64,000 nucleotides of DNA, taken from assembly GCF_029852145.1 (NCBI RefSeq), contig NC_079979.1:2528501-2592500 (forward strand), in the 5' to 3' direction. The position numbers and the translations under genes were made by a program. Within the stretch, counting starts at the first letter, position 1, and each line of letters opens with the position of its first letter. Under the pieces are notes generated by a model, which saw only the letters and a list, made by a program, of their open reading frames with translations, had not been told where the DNA came from and searched no databases. Of this stretch, positions 48,826 to 62,010 are shown piece by piece. The stretch is from Microplitis mediator. Taxonomy: Eukaryota > Arthropoda > Insecta > Hymenoptera > Braconidae.

Positions 48826-49000
48826 TTAATTACTCGAAAACTGACGAACAATTCGAAATCTTCAAATGATTCAAGCTTTCAAATGATTCAAATACCCCCA
48901 AATAATTTGAATTATTCAAAAATCTGACTATTAATATTCGATCATTTCCAAATAATTTATAAGACCAAATTATTTGCGCACTCGAATTAACTTTCAGCGA

Positions 49001-50108
49001 ATTCCTCTCAGACATCCAGCTTTGGAGTCATCATACGAAAACTAAATAAATGACTACAGTTTTTTATACTCTCTTATTTTCTCCACCAACCATCGACTTA
49101 AGATTACTAGTAATGGGCAATGGGTACCAGGCATGACTATATTAACAATCGAGCAAGCGAATACAGGATCTGTCAATCCACTTGTCACAGATGACGCCTG
49201 CTTCCGTTTTTTACCCACGACTCCATGGGTTCATTATACATTTTATTTTTTTTAAGAATTTAAAATTATTTCATGACCATGGAGAGTATCCACAGCTAAT
49301 GACATGCACCGTCTGCTTTCTTATCCACTTCCTCACTTAGTAAACTCACTCCCATATTTTATTTATTTATTTGTTTATTAAATTTTTTTTTCGATTGGGA
49401 AAATTTTCAACGTCACGTTTAATAACAATATTTTATTTATAAAAGCAACAGGTGAATCCGTTTATAAAAACACGTCCCTTTTACTTTGATGGCCGGTAGG
49501 GTAAGAAGGATTCGAGAGCTCGCCACGAGGGTCTAACTCCTTCGGGAGTGGTCTTTAAGTCACCCTAGTCACCCCAGTTTTTTAGACCCTCTGACGGTCG
49601 TAAGTTGACCGACTGCTTTAAAATCTCGGAGAGATGTGAAATATATCGATGAAATATATAAGATGTTGCCAAAACTCTAAATTTTCAAATTAGATCGAAA
49701 ATGGTTTCGTGTTGTGACTTTAGTTCCTTTATGATCTCGTGAATTAAATTTCCCGTGAAAAAAACTATGTAGAAAATATCACAGTTTTATAACATTGTAC
49801 AAATTTTTTGAAAATTACTTCAAATTGGAGAAGATTTTGCTACACGAGACATATGAAGATCTATAATTTATCGAATTCCAAAAATGTTATCTATTTTTAT
49901 GGAAATTCATAAGTTCGGATACAGTATTGAAAAAAATTATTCTATGGAATTTTTCGTAGTTTCATAGCATTTTTGGATATGAAATTTCATTAAGGAAATT
50001 TCATAAAATTTCATAAGGCCTTTTAAGATATAAAATTTGATCATGGAAATTTTATAAAATTCTACCAGTCCTTTTCCGACATAAAATCTTGTAAAATTTC
50101 ATTAAGGA
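49001..50108. other. Intergenic DNA, one GC-richer patch
   Basis: 49490-49620 (GATGGCCGGTAGGGTAAG...) is GC-richer and not repeated elsewhere in the window; its nature is unknown. 49960-50100 repeats AAATTTCATAAAATTTC motifs also seen at 51265-51410. Confidence 0.35.
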
Positions 50109-51263
50109 CCCGGGTCAAAAAATTAGATCTGTTTTAAAATAAATGATAAATTCAAATATTTTTCCTTTAATTCAAGTTTATAAATCGTAATTATTTTATA
50201 TAAGAATTTAATCTGTTTTTGCCCGTACTATTCCTTATCCAGGCTAATATCAGACTTATTTTCGTATGATATTTAGTCTGTTTTAAATCGCGTTTAGACT
50301 AAAAACAGACTTTTTTATTATAATTATTGGTCTGTGTTCAATTGTTTTTAAGGACAAATACAGGACTTTTTATAAATATAAATAATAATAATAATAATAA
50401 TCTAGATTTATTAATTTATTTTAATTTTCTTGGTATTTAAAACATGCTAATGCGCTTCCATAATAAGATGTCACAGAGAGAAAATGTTGGCTCGAAACCT
50501 ACCAATTTTTACAATGCTGTCGACTAAACTTGAAACAGGGAGTAAAGCATCCAACAAATTATCGTGCTCTTACAAAAAATGATTATACTGTATCACATTA
50601 CTTATTACGCGCGAAAAACTTATCGATGAGCTTCAATATCAATAACTTCCATAGATTATAATAATTTTGATGCAGCATAATAATTTTTTATAAGAGCATA
50701 GTAATTTTTTGGATATTTTACGTTCTGTTTCAAGTTTGGTCGACAGCATAATAAAAATTGGTAGATTTCGAGCCAACATTTTTCTCCGTAGCACAAGAAT
50801 TTTGATGTTTTCTTATGCCAAAATATTTTCAATTTTATCCAGTAAATAAGAGAAAATTCTTGACATTTTAAGAGTTGTTTTATCACTTTTATTCAATGAT
50901 ATGAATATTCAATGAAGACAACTAAAAAATTAAGCTGTCAAATTTTCATTAACTGCCGACATTTTTAAACAAAAGATAGTAAATAAATAGTAAATAAAAC
51001 ATAATCAATTCTGCAACTTAATATTTTTTCATAAATATTGCCCATAAAATATTTTATAAGCCCATGATTTAATCTAGTTTTGTCCTTGTAAATTTAAGGA
51101 ACTACAATTTTTTAAAGTTCACAAACTAATCTAATTTAGTCTGCTCGTAATGCGTTTGTTTTTTCAAGTAGCAGGTCGAAAACAGCTTAAAATTTTTGTA
51201 AAAGATCAAAAAGAGATCAAATAGTCCAATTAGACTAAAATCAGATCAAATTTATCGATCCGA
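50109..51263. mobile_element. CCCGGGTC-ended element, copy a
   Basis: Starts CCCGGGTCAAAAAATTAGATCTG and ends near AAATCAGATCAAATTTATCGATCCGAGG. It shares its length with copies b-d; short open frames are not coding. Confidence 0.65.
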
Positions 51264-51552
51264 GGAAATTTAATAAAATTTTATAATATTTTACCCGGCC
51301 TTTTTCGATATAAAACTTCATTGACGAAATTTCGCCAGGCCTCCTTCGAGATGAAATTTTGTAAAATTTTATCAAGGGAATTTGATAAAATTTTATAAAG
51401 AGATTTATCCACAAGTTCATTATCTGAAAACAAAGGGCCAATAATAAATAAATCAGAGTGTCAGAAATCAATTCCGTAATTTCGGTTCAAGTAATTGAGG
51501 ACATATGTTCAAGACTGCGAGTTCAAAGGAGGGGAACCGTTACTACATATTA

Positions 51553-52116
51553 TGATAACAATATCATTAATACATTCAAGTTTTACCTGTAAAGATTATT
51601 GCTTTCACTTTCAATGATAATTGTAAGTCATTTGTAATCAATTAAGTACTTAGATAAATAAGTTTATTGTCCAAAAACAGGTGTCACAAGGTAAATGGTG
51701 AGTGGCCGCGTGGCGGTAAGCAATTAGTGTCATCATCAAATTCTCAGATTGTCGCATACAATGCATATGTAATATAAATTTTAAGTGGTTAATGAATTTA
51801 TTGATAACTAATCAATATTATGTCCAAATCAAGTTGATCAATTTTTCTGATAAGCTTCATGCCAGGTGTCATGAGACCACTTCACGCTTTAACTAATTTA
51901 ATAAACATGATAACAATATCATTAGTCCATTAAAGTTTCACCTGTGAAGATTATTATTCCACTTTCAATGACAATAGTGAGTCATTTGTAATCAATTAAG
52001 TAATTAGATAAATAAGGTTATCGTCCAATAACAGGTGTTCCAAGGTAAATGGTAAGTGTCCGCGTATCGATAAGCAATTATCATCAATTTCTCAGATTGT
52101 CGCATGCAATGCATAT
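51553..52116. repeat. Direct duplication, 355-bp period
   Basis: TGATAACAATATCATTA at 51553 and 51908 begins two copies. The second is split by two foldback elements and resumes at 55862-55990. Confidence 0.8.
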
Positions 52117-53180
52117 GGGGCATTCCACGCCAAATCGACCACTTTTGACCCCGACCCCTTTCGATTTGGCTGAAAATTTTTTTTCCTTTTATACCCGATT
52201 AAAATCATTTTTCAGAAAATTTTCAAATTTTTTTACCCAACCCAAAAAAAGTTATGAGTTTTTCAAAAATAAGGCTTTTATTTTATCAAATAGCTATAAC
52301 TTCTTCAAGAATTGGCTAATCGGGACGTTTTTTTTTTCAAAATTTTTGTCATTGAATGTACTTTAAAAAAAAAAAATACAAAAAAATTTTATGATGATAA
52401 ACTCTATGAAATTTTCAGTTTTTTTGAAAAAAACCGTGATTTTCTTAAAGTACGTCATGTTTTATTTTTTTTTTTATTTTCTCAAAAAAAACTTCATTTA
52501 ATGCTGCAATTTTTCCCGCCAATCCTAGAGTGGGCCGACTATTCCTTCTATTTTTTTTTTATCAATTGAAAAAAAAATTTTTGCCCAGTTGGGCTTATTT
52601 TGCTAAACATCAGTCTGGAAATTTTTGAGGATTTATAGATGACATCCGGCTTTGAAGAATTGAGACGAAAAAATTCATTGATAGTGGTAATCCTCCAAAA
52701 TAAGCCCAACTGGGCAAAAATTTTTTTTTCAATTGATAAAAAAAAATAGAAGGAATAGTCGGCCCACTCTAGGATTGGCGGGAAAAACTGCAGCATTAAA
52801 TGAAGTTTTTTTTGAGAAAATAAAAAAAAAAAATAAAACATGACGTACTTTAAGAAAATCACGGTTTTTTTCAAAAAAACTGAAAATTTCATAGAGTTTA
52901 TCATCATAAAATTTTTTTGTATTTTTTTTTTTAAAGTACATTCAATGACAAAAATTTTGAAAAAAAAAACGTCCCGATTAGTCAATTCTTGAAGAAGTTA
53001 TAGCTGTTTGATAAAATAAAAGCCTTATTTTTGAAAAACTCATAACTTTTTTTGGGTTGAGTAAAAAAATTTGAAAATTTTCTGAAAAATGATTTTGATC
53101 AGGTATAAAAGGAAAAAAAATTTTCAGCCAAATCGAAAGGGGTCGGGGTCAAAAGTGGTCGATTTGGCGTGGAATGCCCC
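52117..53180. mobile_element. 1.06-kb foldback element, GGGGCATTCCACGCC ends
   Basis: Nearly perfect inverted arms of ~500 bp around a centre near 52650. The undisturbed duplicate at 51770 reads ATGCATATGTAAT, so ATAT (4 bp) was duplicated. The mirrored open frames on the two strands reflect the palindrome. Confidence 0.85.
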
Positions 53181-53188
53181 ATATGTAA

Positions 53189-55853
53189 TAGGGTGTCCGT
53201 TATTTACCAAATTAGATTTTTTTACTTGGGTATGATATAAATCATATATTTGGGATCCAAAAATAATTTAAAAAAATAAAAAAGTTTATTCTAATGCCGT
53301 TTAACCCTGCCTAAGTAATGATACATTCTCATTTCAGTACAATGAGAAAAATGTAATTACTTGCTTAAAAATGAGTGCACAGTAATGATTAATACATATT
53401 TTTGTAGGAAATTTCCCGCTCTTCAAAAAAGGTCTCTTATGTTTTTTTCGTGAATTTAACTGTTTAAGAGATATTGAATGTCAAAGTTAGATTTGTTTAA
53501 AAAAATTTGCGTTTTTGTTTGAAATTTTATAACTCTCTAACACCTAGACATAAAATTAAGCGCTGTAAACTTTCTTTTAGGAAATTTATGGCTCTTCAAA
53601 AAAGGTATCCAACACTCTTTCCCTAAATCCAACCATTCGAGTGATATCGAAGCTCAAAGTTGATAGATTTAAAAATGAATGTTTTTCGATTAAAATTCTA
53701 TAACTCTCCAGCAAACGAATATTTACATAAGCTTTTAACAGTTTTTCGTCGGAAATTTACCGCTCTACAAAAAAGGATTCTTCAATTCTTTTGATAAACT
53801 CAACCGTTTAAGAAATATTTAAGCTTTAAGTTGAAAGAAAAGTTTCACAAACCAACACAAAATTTTGCTCTGCCCGGGTCGAAAAATTTAATCTGATTTT
53901 AGTCTAACTGGACTGTATTTGGACTACTTGGTCTGTTATTGAACTTCTATAAAAATTTTAATCTGTTTTTGATCTACCCGGATCGAAAAATTTAATCTGA
54001 TTTTAGTCTAATTGGACTATTTGATCTGTTTTTGATCTTTTACAAAAATTTTAAGCTGTTTTCAACCTGGTATTTTAAAAAACAATTTCGTTACGGGCAG
54101 ACAATACTAGATTAATTCTTGAACTTTAAAAAATTTTAGCTCTGAAATTTTACAAGAACAAAACCAGATTAAATCGTGGACTCATAAAATTTTCATTTAT
54201 GGGCAATATTTATAAAAAAAAAATTAAGTTACAGAATTGATTATATTTTGTTTACTATTTACTCAGTAACTTTTGTTTAAATATGTCAGCAGTTAATGAA
54301 AATTTGACAGCTTAATTTTTAGTTGTCTTGACTAAATATTTATAGCAATGATTAAAAGTGATGAAACAACTCTCAAAATGTCAAGAAATTTTTTTTATTT
54401 ACTGGATAAATTCAAAAATATTTTGGCATTCGAACACATCAAAATTCTTGTGCCACGGAGAATAATGTTGGCTCGAAACCTACCAATTTTTATTATGCTG
54501 TGACGAGACTTGAAACAGTAAGTAAAGCATCCAAAAAATTACTATACTCTTATCAAAAATTATTATGCTACATCAAAATTATTATAATGTATGAAAGTAA
54601 TTGATATCAAAGCTCATCGATAAGTTTCTCACGCGTTGTAAGTATTTTGATGTAGCATAATAATTTTTGATAAGAGTATAGTAATTTTTTGGATGCTTTA
54701 CTTACTGTTTCAAGTTTGGTCGACAGCATAATAAAAATTGGTAGGTTTCGAGCCAACATTATTCTCCGTGGCACAAGAATTTTGATGTTTTCGAATGCCA
54801 AAATATTTTCGATTTTATCCAGTAAATAAGAAAAATTAATTTTTTTTTTTATAAATATTGCCCATAAATGAAAATTTTATGAGTCCACGATTTAATCTGG
54901 TTTTGTTCTTGTAAATTTTCAGAGCTAAAATCTAGTTTTGTCTGCCCGTAACGCAATTGTTTTTTGAAACACCAGGTTGAAAACAGCTTAAAATTTTTGT
55001 AAAAGATTAAAAACAGATCAAATAGTCCAATCAGACTAAAATCAGATTAAATTTTTCGATCCGGGTAGATCAAAAACAGATTAAAATTTTTATAGAAGTT
55101 CAATAACAGACCAAGTAGTCCAAATATAGTTCAGTTAGACTAAAATCAGATCAAATTTTTCGACCCGGGCAGAGCAAAATTTTGTGTTGGTTTGTGAAAC
55201 TTTTCTTTCAACTTAAAGCTTAAATATTTCTTAAACGGTTGAGTTTATCAAAAGAATTAAAGAATTCTTTTTTGTAGAGCGGTAAATTTCCGACGAAAAG
55301 CTGTTAAAAGCCTACGTAAATATTCGTTTGCTGGAGAGTTATAGAATTTTAATCGAAAAACATTCATTTTTAAATCTATCAACTTTGAGCTTCGATATCA
55401 CTCGAATGGTTGGATTTAGGGAAAAAGTGTTAGATACCTTTTTTGAAGAGCCATAAATTTCCTACAAGAAAGTTTACAGCGCTTAATTTTATGTCTAGGT
55501 GTTAGAGAGTTATAAAATTTCAAACAAAAACGCAAATTTTTCTAAACAAATCTAACTTTGACCTTCAATATCTCTTAAACAGTTAAATTCACGAAAAAAA
55601 CATAAGAGACCTTTTTTGAAGAGCGGGAAATTTCCTACAAAAATATGTATTAGTCATTACTTTGCACTCATTTTTAAGTAAGTAATTACATTTTTCTCAT
55701 TGTACTGAAATGAGGATGTGTCATTACTTAGGCAGGGTTAAACGGCATTAGAATAAACTTTTTTATTTTTTTTTATTATTTTTGGATCTTAAATATATGA
55801 TTTATATCATACCCAAGTAAAAAAATCTAATTTGGTAAATAACGGACACCCTA
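53189..55853. mobile_element. 2.67-kb foldback element, TAGGGTGTCCG ends, 8-bp TSD
   Basis: Arms of ~680 bp (TAGGGTGTCCGTTATTTACC...), flanked by ATATGTAA (53181-53188) and ATATGTAT (55854-55861). The empty duplicate at 51770 has one ATATGTAA. The centre carries CCCGGGTC copy b. Confidence 0.85.
53872..55170. mobile_element. CCCGGGTC-ended element, copy b
   Basis: TGCCCGGGTCGAAAAATTTA and its complement at 55151-55170; internal AATCTGATTTTAGTCTAA repeats; sits at the centre of the foldback. Confidence 0.65.
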
Positions 55854-56067
55854 ATATGTATTATAAGTTTTCAGTCTTTAATAATTTTAGTGATAACTAA
55901 TCAATATCGTGTCCAAATCAAGTTGCTCAATTTTTCTGATAAGCTTCATGCCAGGTGTCATGAGACTACTTAACGCTTCAAATAATTCAATAAACATGTC
56001 ATTATGATTTTATCTGAACTTTGTTTGTGATAAGCTGAATATATTGAAATCCTGCTTGTTGCTAAAG

Positions 56068-56261
56068 TATAAAATCCATTGACCGACCACCAGATTTTCA
56101 GTTCTTATAACTACTCTTCAGGTCACCATAACTGGTCATTTAGTAGATGCCTAAACTATTAGCTGTCAGAAATTCAATATAATTTGTGCACTAGCCGTCA
56201 GATTTGTTCCTAGTTAGTGCTGCTGTCATCTCGTTCTGAGATTTGTACCATCTTTTTTTGG
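56068..56261 (+). promoter_or_regulatory. TATA/Inr promoter and probable noncoding exon 1 of the secapin-like gene
   Basis: TATAAAA at 56068-56074 is followed 32 nt later by TTCAGTT (A at 56100), the arthropod TATA-initiator spacing. The next 160 bp have no obvious repeat and end in a consensus donor G|GTAAGTAT at 56261/56262. The first good acceptor on the same strand next to a coding start is at 60038, giving an intron of about 3.8 kb filled with two CCCGGGTC elements. Linking this exon to the peptide gene is inference. Confidence 0.5.
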
Positions 56262-57410
56262 GTAAGTATTGTAGATTTTAAGACACTCGTCTAAAAAAAT
56301 CCATAAGATCATAGAAATCTACGGGTCCCCTATCAAAATAAAAATACTGTTTATGAACGGTTTTTTTTCGGTTTAAGTGTTTTACTGTTCATTTTCAGTT
56401 TTTCAACAGTAAAATAATTACAATTTTATGGTTACAATGTGCGCAAAACAAACTTATCTTATACCCACTAAAAGCTGTTAGTTTGCAGAGATTTTTCAGT
56501 CATTATCGGAAATTTCGACTGTAAAAAGACATATAAAAATACCAAAACTTATAACTAAATACTCCTTGAGTGAACTATTTATAAACTGTCATACAACTAC
56601 CTTAGAATCATATGTCTATGGTAATACAGCTCAAGTTCTGATCTTACCAACCAAGTTAAAACCATAAAAAAATGGCCGAAAAACTGATATTTGATAGCTC
56701 GAACTCAGTAAAATCGAAAATTCGATAATTTTTTTTAAATGATTATCAAAAAATAATTTTTTGATTATTTTTCAGTAAGACTGAATTTTTTATCAAATTA
56801 TCTTAATTAAATTTAATTTTAATCAAAGATTTTATATTAATAACAATTATTCATTTTTATTATTCCTTTATATATAATTAACATGAAATCGTTTTGAAAA
56901 ACATAATATATAAATATAACACTAAAAAATTTTCATAGAGAAGCAAATTCAATTTTTTCACTATACGTAAGTATTAATAAAATTAGAAAAAAAAACTAAA
57001 TATCATTTTCTTGCAACAAATGCTTTTATCATATTTTTTTTAATTAGCAAATTCAGCAAGTAAAAACTATATAAAATTATCGTAGTTTTATCTCATCTTT
57101 CTCATAAACCGCTAATAAGAGCCAAAAAGAAAACCTGCGTAACATTATACAGCTTTCACTGTACTTTAAACTGAGTCTTAAAAAAAATAAATCGATAACA
57201 GATCAACACCTTTTTCTATCGATGAAAGTGATGGTATTCTTATAGTTCTAATGACAATTTTTTTACAGTTTATTTACAGTTTACTTGATATAAGTTGGAA
57301 AACCGTTATAAAACCATTTAGTTAGCGCACATTGTAACCACTAAACAACTATCAATTTATAGTTATTAAACAAGTTTTCATTTTTGATAGGGTCTCCTGC
57401 GATGTGTTCA
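56262..57410. other. Probable intron sequence (secapin-like gene), first part
   Basis: AT-rich, no gene or clear repeat pair seen. Confidence 0.35.
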
Positions 57411-58283
57411 GCCCGGGTCGAAAAATTTGATCTGATTTTTGTCTAACTAGACTGTATATGGCTACTTGGACTATTTGGACTACTTGGTCTGTTATGGAAC
57501 TTTTTTAATAATTTTAATCTGTTTTTGATCGGACTATTTAATCTGTTTTCGATCTTTTATAAAAATTTTAAGCTGTTTTTGATCTGTTGTTTTGAAAAAC
57601 AATTGTGTTACAGGCAGATAAAACTACATTAATTCTGAAACCTTAAAAAATTTTAGTTCTGAAAATTTGAAAGGACAAAACGAGATTAAATCATGGACTT
57701 GTAATATTTTTATTTATGGGCAATATTTATAAAAAATATATTAAGTTACTGAATTGATTCTGTTTTGTTTACTATTTAGTGTCTTTTGTTTGTAAATGTC
57801 GGCAGTTAATGAAAATTTGACAGCTTCATTTTTTAGTTGTCTTGACTGAATATTTATAGTATTGAAGAAAAGTAATAAAATAAATCTTACAATGTCAAGA
57901 AATTTTTCTTATAAACTGGATAAAATCGAAAATATTTTGGCATTAGAATCCATCAAAATTCTTGTGAAATCTAGTTACGGAAGCGCATTAGCATGTTTCA
58001 AATAACAAGAAAATCAAAATTATAAATCTAGTTTTCTGTTATTATTATTATTTAGATTTGGAAAAAGTTATGTTTTTAATCTAAAAGCGATCAAAAACAG
58101 ACTAAAAGTTATAGTTAATAAGAATATACGAAAATAAGTCTGATATTGGCCTGGGTAATGACTAATACGGACAAAACAGATTAAATTCCTATATAAAATA
58201 AATACGATTTATAAACTTGAATTAAAGAAAAAATATTTGAATTTATCAATTACTTTTAAACAGATCTAATTTTTTGACCCGGT
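57411..58283. mobile_element. CCCGGGTC-ended element, copy c
   Basis: GCCCGGGTCGAAAAATTTGATCTG start; CAGATCTAATTTTTTGACCCGG end. Confidence 0.7.
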
Positions 58284-58732
58284 AGCTGTAATCTCATAGG
58301 TTTCAATGAAACCCTATAGGATTTTTCGTTAATTTCTATCTGAAGACAACAATATGGATAATTAAACCCAAGGATTTTACCGAATTTCCATGGATTTCTG
58401 TTGAAATCCACAAGAAATTGTGAAGTTCTGTGATTTTTTTGGACAATCCATATAGATTCTCGTATGTTTTTTTTTTTTTGTGTTCAATAATGTTTTCATA
58501 AATTTAGAAACTTTTCCCACAATATACACGAAAAGAAAATTCTAGTTAAATTCACGATGCTAACATCATAATTTCTTCTATTTATTGTTGTAGTGGTGGA
58601 CTATACCTTTGAAATCACAATTTTAACGATATAGAATTGAAAATTTCATTTAAGAAATAATACTTCGGACAAATAATACAAAGCCTTAAGCTCTTTAGTA
58701 TAAATTATGATGTGAACATAGTAAAATTTGAA

Positions 58733-59590
58733 CCCGGGTCGAAAAATTTGATCTGATTTTAGTCTAACTGGTCTGTATTTGGACTACTTGGTCTGTTATT
58801 GAACTTCGATAAAAATTTTAATCTGTTTTTGATCTACCCGGACTGAAAAATTTGACCTGATTTTAGTCTGATTGGACTATTTGATCTGATTTTGATCTTT
58901 TATGAAAATTTTAAGCTGTTTTCGACCTGCTACTTCAAAAAACAAACGCGATACGAGCAGACTAAATTAGATTAATTCGTGAACTTTAAAAAATTTTAGT
59001 TCTAAAAATTTACAAGGACAAAACTAGATTAAATCATGGACTTATAAAATTTTTATTTATGGGCAATATTTATGAAAAAATATTAAGTTGCAGAATTGAT
59101 TATGTTTTATTTACTACTTATTTACTATCGTTTGATTAAAAATTTCGGCAGTTAATGAAAATTTGACAGCTTAATTTTTTAGTTGCCTTCATTGAATATT
59201 TATATCATTGAATAAAAGTGATAAAATAACTCTTAAAATGTCAAGAATTTTCTCTTATTTACTGGATAAAATTGAAAATATTTTGGCATAAGAAAACATC
59301 AAAATTCTTGTGCCACGGAGAATAATGTTGGCTCGAAATCTACCAATTTTTATTATGCTGAACACAGACCAATAATTATAATAAAAAAGTCTGTTTTTAG
59401 TCTAAGCCCGATTTAAAACAGACTAAATATCATACAAAAATAAGTCTGATATTAGCCTAGATAAGGAATAGTACGGGCAAAAACAGATTAAATTCTTATA
59501 TTAAATAAATACGATTTATAAACTTGAATTAAAGGAAAAATATTTGAATTTATCATTTATTTTAAAACAGATCTAATTTTTTGACCCAGG
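58733..59590. mobile_element. CCCGGGTC-ended element, copy d
   Basis: CCCGGGTCGAAAAATTTGATCTG start; CAGATCTAATTTTTTGACCCAGG end. Confidence 0.7.
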
Positions 59591-60074
59591 AAGAGGAATC
59601 ACAAATAGAAAAATAAACTAATAATTGTTTATTTTTAATAAATTTTGAGAAAAAAAAGTGTAGAAGACTGTTTTTTCCATCTAACGTCTTGCTAAACTAT
59701 TTGACAGTATTTTGTATTAAACTTTGAATTTTTTTGTGAGCCCTTTTAGATTCAGGCACTAGTTTTTAAAAGCTAATCAGGCGCATGTCTTGAGAGACCT
59801 TTTAGCTTAAGGATGTCCTAATTTTTTTTCTACAATCTGTGCATTTTAAAACAAATGACAAAAAAAATTTTTGTGCTCTCTTTTAACATGGATCCCTAAT
59901 AATCTGAAGAAATATGCACTTTTGGCACATGATTTAAAAATCACCCATAGCTAAAATTTATTCACAATCGTCATCAACTAATTTTTTACATTAACGATAA
60001 TATTAGTTTATTTATCATTGTCTTTTTTTTTGTTTCAGTTATCATTTAGCCAACTTTTTTTAAATACCTCTACA

Positions 60075-60287
60075 ATGTTTACCAAAAGGTTTATTGTTCT
60101 AATTACTGCCATAATCCTAATCGTCATTATGAAAGAATCTGAAAGCGTACGTATTCATTTTTAACATTTTCTGAAGTAACAATCAAAATAATAGATAATT
60201 TTTTATGCCCAGTTCATAATTGGTTATGGAAGGTGCCCATGGGGTTCAACAAGATATTCTCAATTCTGCCTTAATCAAGAAGACTGA
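60075..60287 (+). CDS. Short secreted secapin-like venom-type peptide (two coding exons)
   Basis: Exon A spans 60039-60146, preceded by a strong pyrimidine tract and TTTCAG. Its ATG at 60075 opens a 24-codon hydrophobic signal peptide ending at a GTACGT donor. Exon B (60213-60287, acceptor CCCAG) continues in phase 0 with 24 codons and TGA, so the precursor is 48 aa. The mature part starts F-I-I, has R-C-P-x-G-S, and a second cysteine after exactly ten residues. Hydrophobic start, RCPxGS core and cysteine spacing match the secapin family of Hymenoptera venom peptides. Those form one disulfide and are reported as serine-protease-inhibitor-like and antimicrobial. There is no propeptide between signal and mature parts, unlike bee secapin precursors, and the C-terminal end is acidic rather than basic. 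AATAAA at 60365 and 60478 are candidate poly(A) signals. The structure is directly visible; the family call is from motif memory and not searched. Confidence 0.7.
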
Positions 60288-60860
60288 GGGTTTTTATTTG
60301 ACTATACCAATTACTAATGACCATAGGATACATTATAGATAATAATAGATTAATTATTTATTACAATAAACATAAATAGTGAACTGTAGTAAAACGCGTG
60401 GTGATAAGAATGGTTCTTCAGCAGGAGTAGGGTGTATGGTATATACTGAATAATGTAACTGGAACTTCTATATTCTGAAATAAAAAAATGAAAAAATTTA
60501 TTGCTCTTTAAATATGCCTGCACTCTCCAAAAATGAAATAGTGGATTTTCACTGGTTCACAGTGCATATGCACTGTTTTGCACAGTCATAAGTATACCAC
60601 TTGGAATCAGTGAATTTTCACTATTTCATTTAGTAAAATCATAACATCACTAATGTAAACAGTGAACTCCCCTGTTTAAATTAGTGGTAAAAAATTCTCA
60701 CAGAATGAGTAAATTTCACTGTAATTTTTGATAGTGAACATTATTGTTTAAACAAGTGAAACTCACTGCAAAAATTGGTGATAAGAGTTACTAAGATAAA
60801 TAGTAGAAACTACTGTAATTATTGGTACTACTCGATAAAAAATGATTTTGTATGGTTATT
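60288..60860. other. 3' flank of the secapin-like gene and CAGTGAA-rich repeat
   Basis: 60510-60840 carries TTCACTG/CAGTGAA motifs starting with CACTCTCCAAAAATGAA, related to the MITE at 44290. Confidence 0.4.
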
Positions 60861-61746
60861 AGGGTGGCTCAAAAAAACCGACTATTTTTTTTTTTTCCAT
60901 CTCGCATGAAAATTTGTTGGTTTACGATGTTTTAAGAAGCCTCTCCACAAATCAGCTCGATAAAAAATTTTTAAGAGGTCGCTCACGAATTTTGGAAATA
61001 TAAAAAATGATCGAAATCCGGATTTTTATTTAAAAAATTTTTTTTTTCTCGTGGCAGCAATAGTTTATATTTGTAAAATCATGACTATGCTGAAAATTTC
61101 AGCCCAAAATTTAAATATTTAAACGGCGCTCAAGAATTTTGAATGTTTCCGAGTGCTGTCTTTTTGACGTTTTTGAGCGACCCTTAAATATTAATAATAA
61201 AGCTTCTCGATTTTTTCACCATCAATTTGCATGACAATGAATGAAAATACAACCCGAGAAGTAGAAATAATAAGTTATTTACATACTTTTTTATTTTTTA
61301 ATCCAATTTGTAGGTTTTTTCGCTTATTGAAAACTTACCAAATTTTATTGTTTAAGACTGTCCTCGTATATTTTTGGTTATGCAAAAGTTATATTTAAGT
61401 GGAATGACAATAATTGAGTTATAAAAACTAATTCAAACTATTAGTTACATATTATCAGTTAATATTCGAAATTCTTGAGCGCCGTTTAAATATTTAAATT
61501 TTGGGCTGAAATTTTCAGCATAGTCATGATTTTACAAATATAAACTATTGCTGCCACGAGAAAAAAAAAATTTTTTAAATAAAAATCCTAATTTCGATCA
61601 TTTTCGATATTTTCAAAATTCGTGAGCGACCTCTTAAAAATTTTTTATCGAGCTGATTTGTGGAGAGGCTTCTTAAAACATCGTAAACCAACAAATTTTC
61701 ATGCGAGATTGAAAAAAAAAAATAGTCGGTTTTTTTGCGCCACCCT
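60861..61746. mobile_element. Foldback element, AGGGTGGCTCAAAAAAACCGAC ends
   Basis: Complementary arms of ~330 bp around an AT-rich centre (61200-61430). Imperfect 8-bp flanking repeat (ATGGTTAT / ATAATTAT). Confidence 0.8.
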
Positions 61747-61859
61747 AATAATTATATATGAGTCCATATATAATCAGACCTGAAAATTGGCCAGAGCTGA
61801 TCTTGTATAATCATATATAATCATATATGATTAGATATAATCATGCATGAACGAATATA

Positions 61860-62010
61860 CACTGTAAAAAATTCGCGGAGTGAATGCGGATTAAATCCGG
61901 AGTGAATGAATTTTTAATTATTCACTCCCCTCGGAGTGAAATTCACTCCGCAGGGGAGTTTTCGCGGAGTAAATAATGTTTTATTAATTTAATCCCTCCG
62001 GAGTGAAATT
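61860..62010 (+). mobile_element. Truncated MITE of the CACTGTAAAAAATTCGCGGAGTG family
   Basis: Matches the first ~150 bp of 12773-13486 and stops inside the subterminal repeats. Confidence 0.8.

Larger units (their letters stand above)
46451..49000. repeat. Degenerate AATTCGAA-type repeat field
   Basis: Short motifs such as TCGAATAATTCGAAAACTGGCGAACAA recur irregularly at 46500-46970, 47815-48100 and 48830-48970, with two transposons inserted. It looks like a decayed simple satellite. Confidence 0.6.

Noticed and set aside
52049..52985. Phe/Lys-rich frames on both strands around 52.5 kb
   Set aside because: Mirror images produced by a foldback element.
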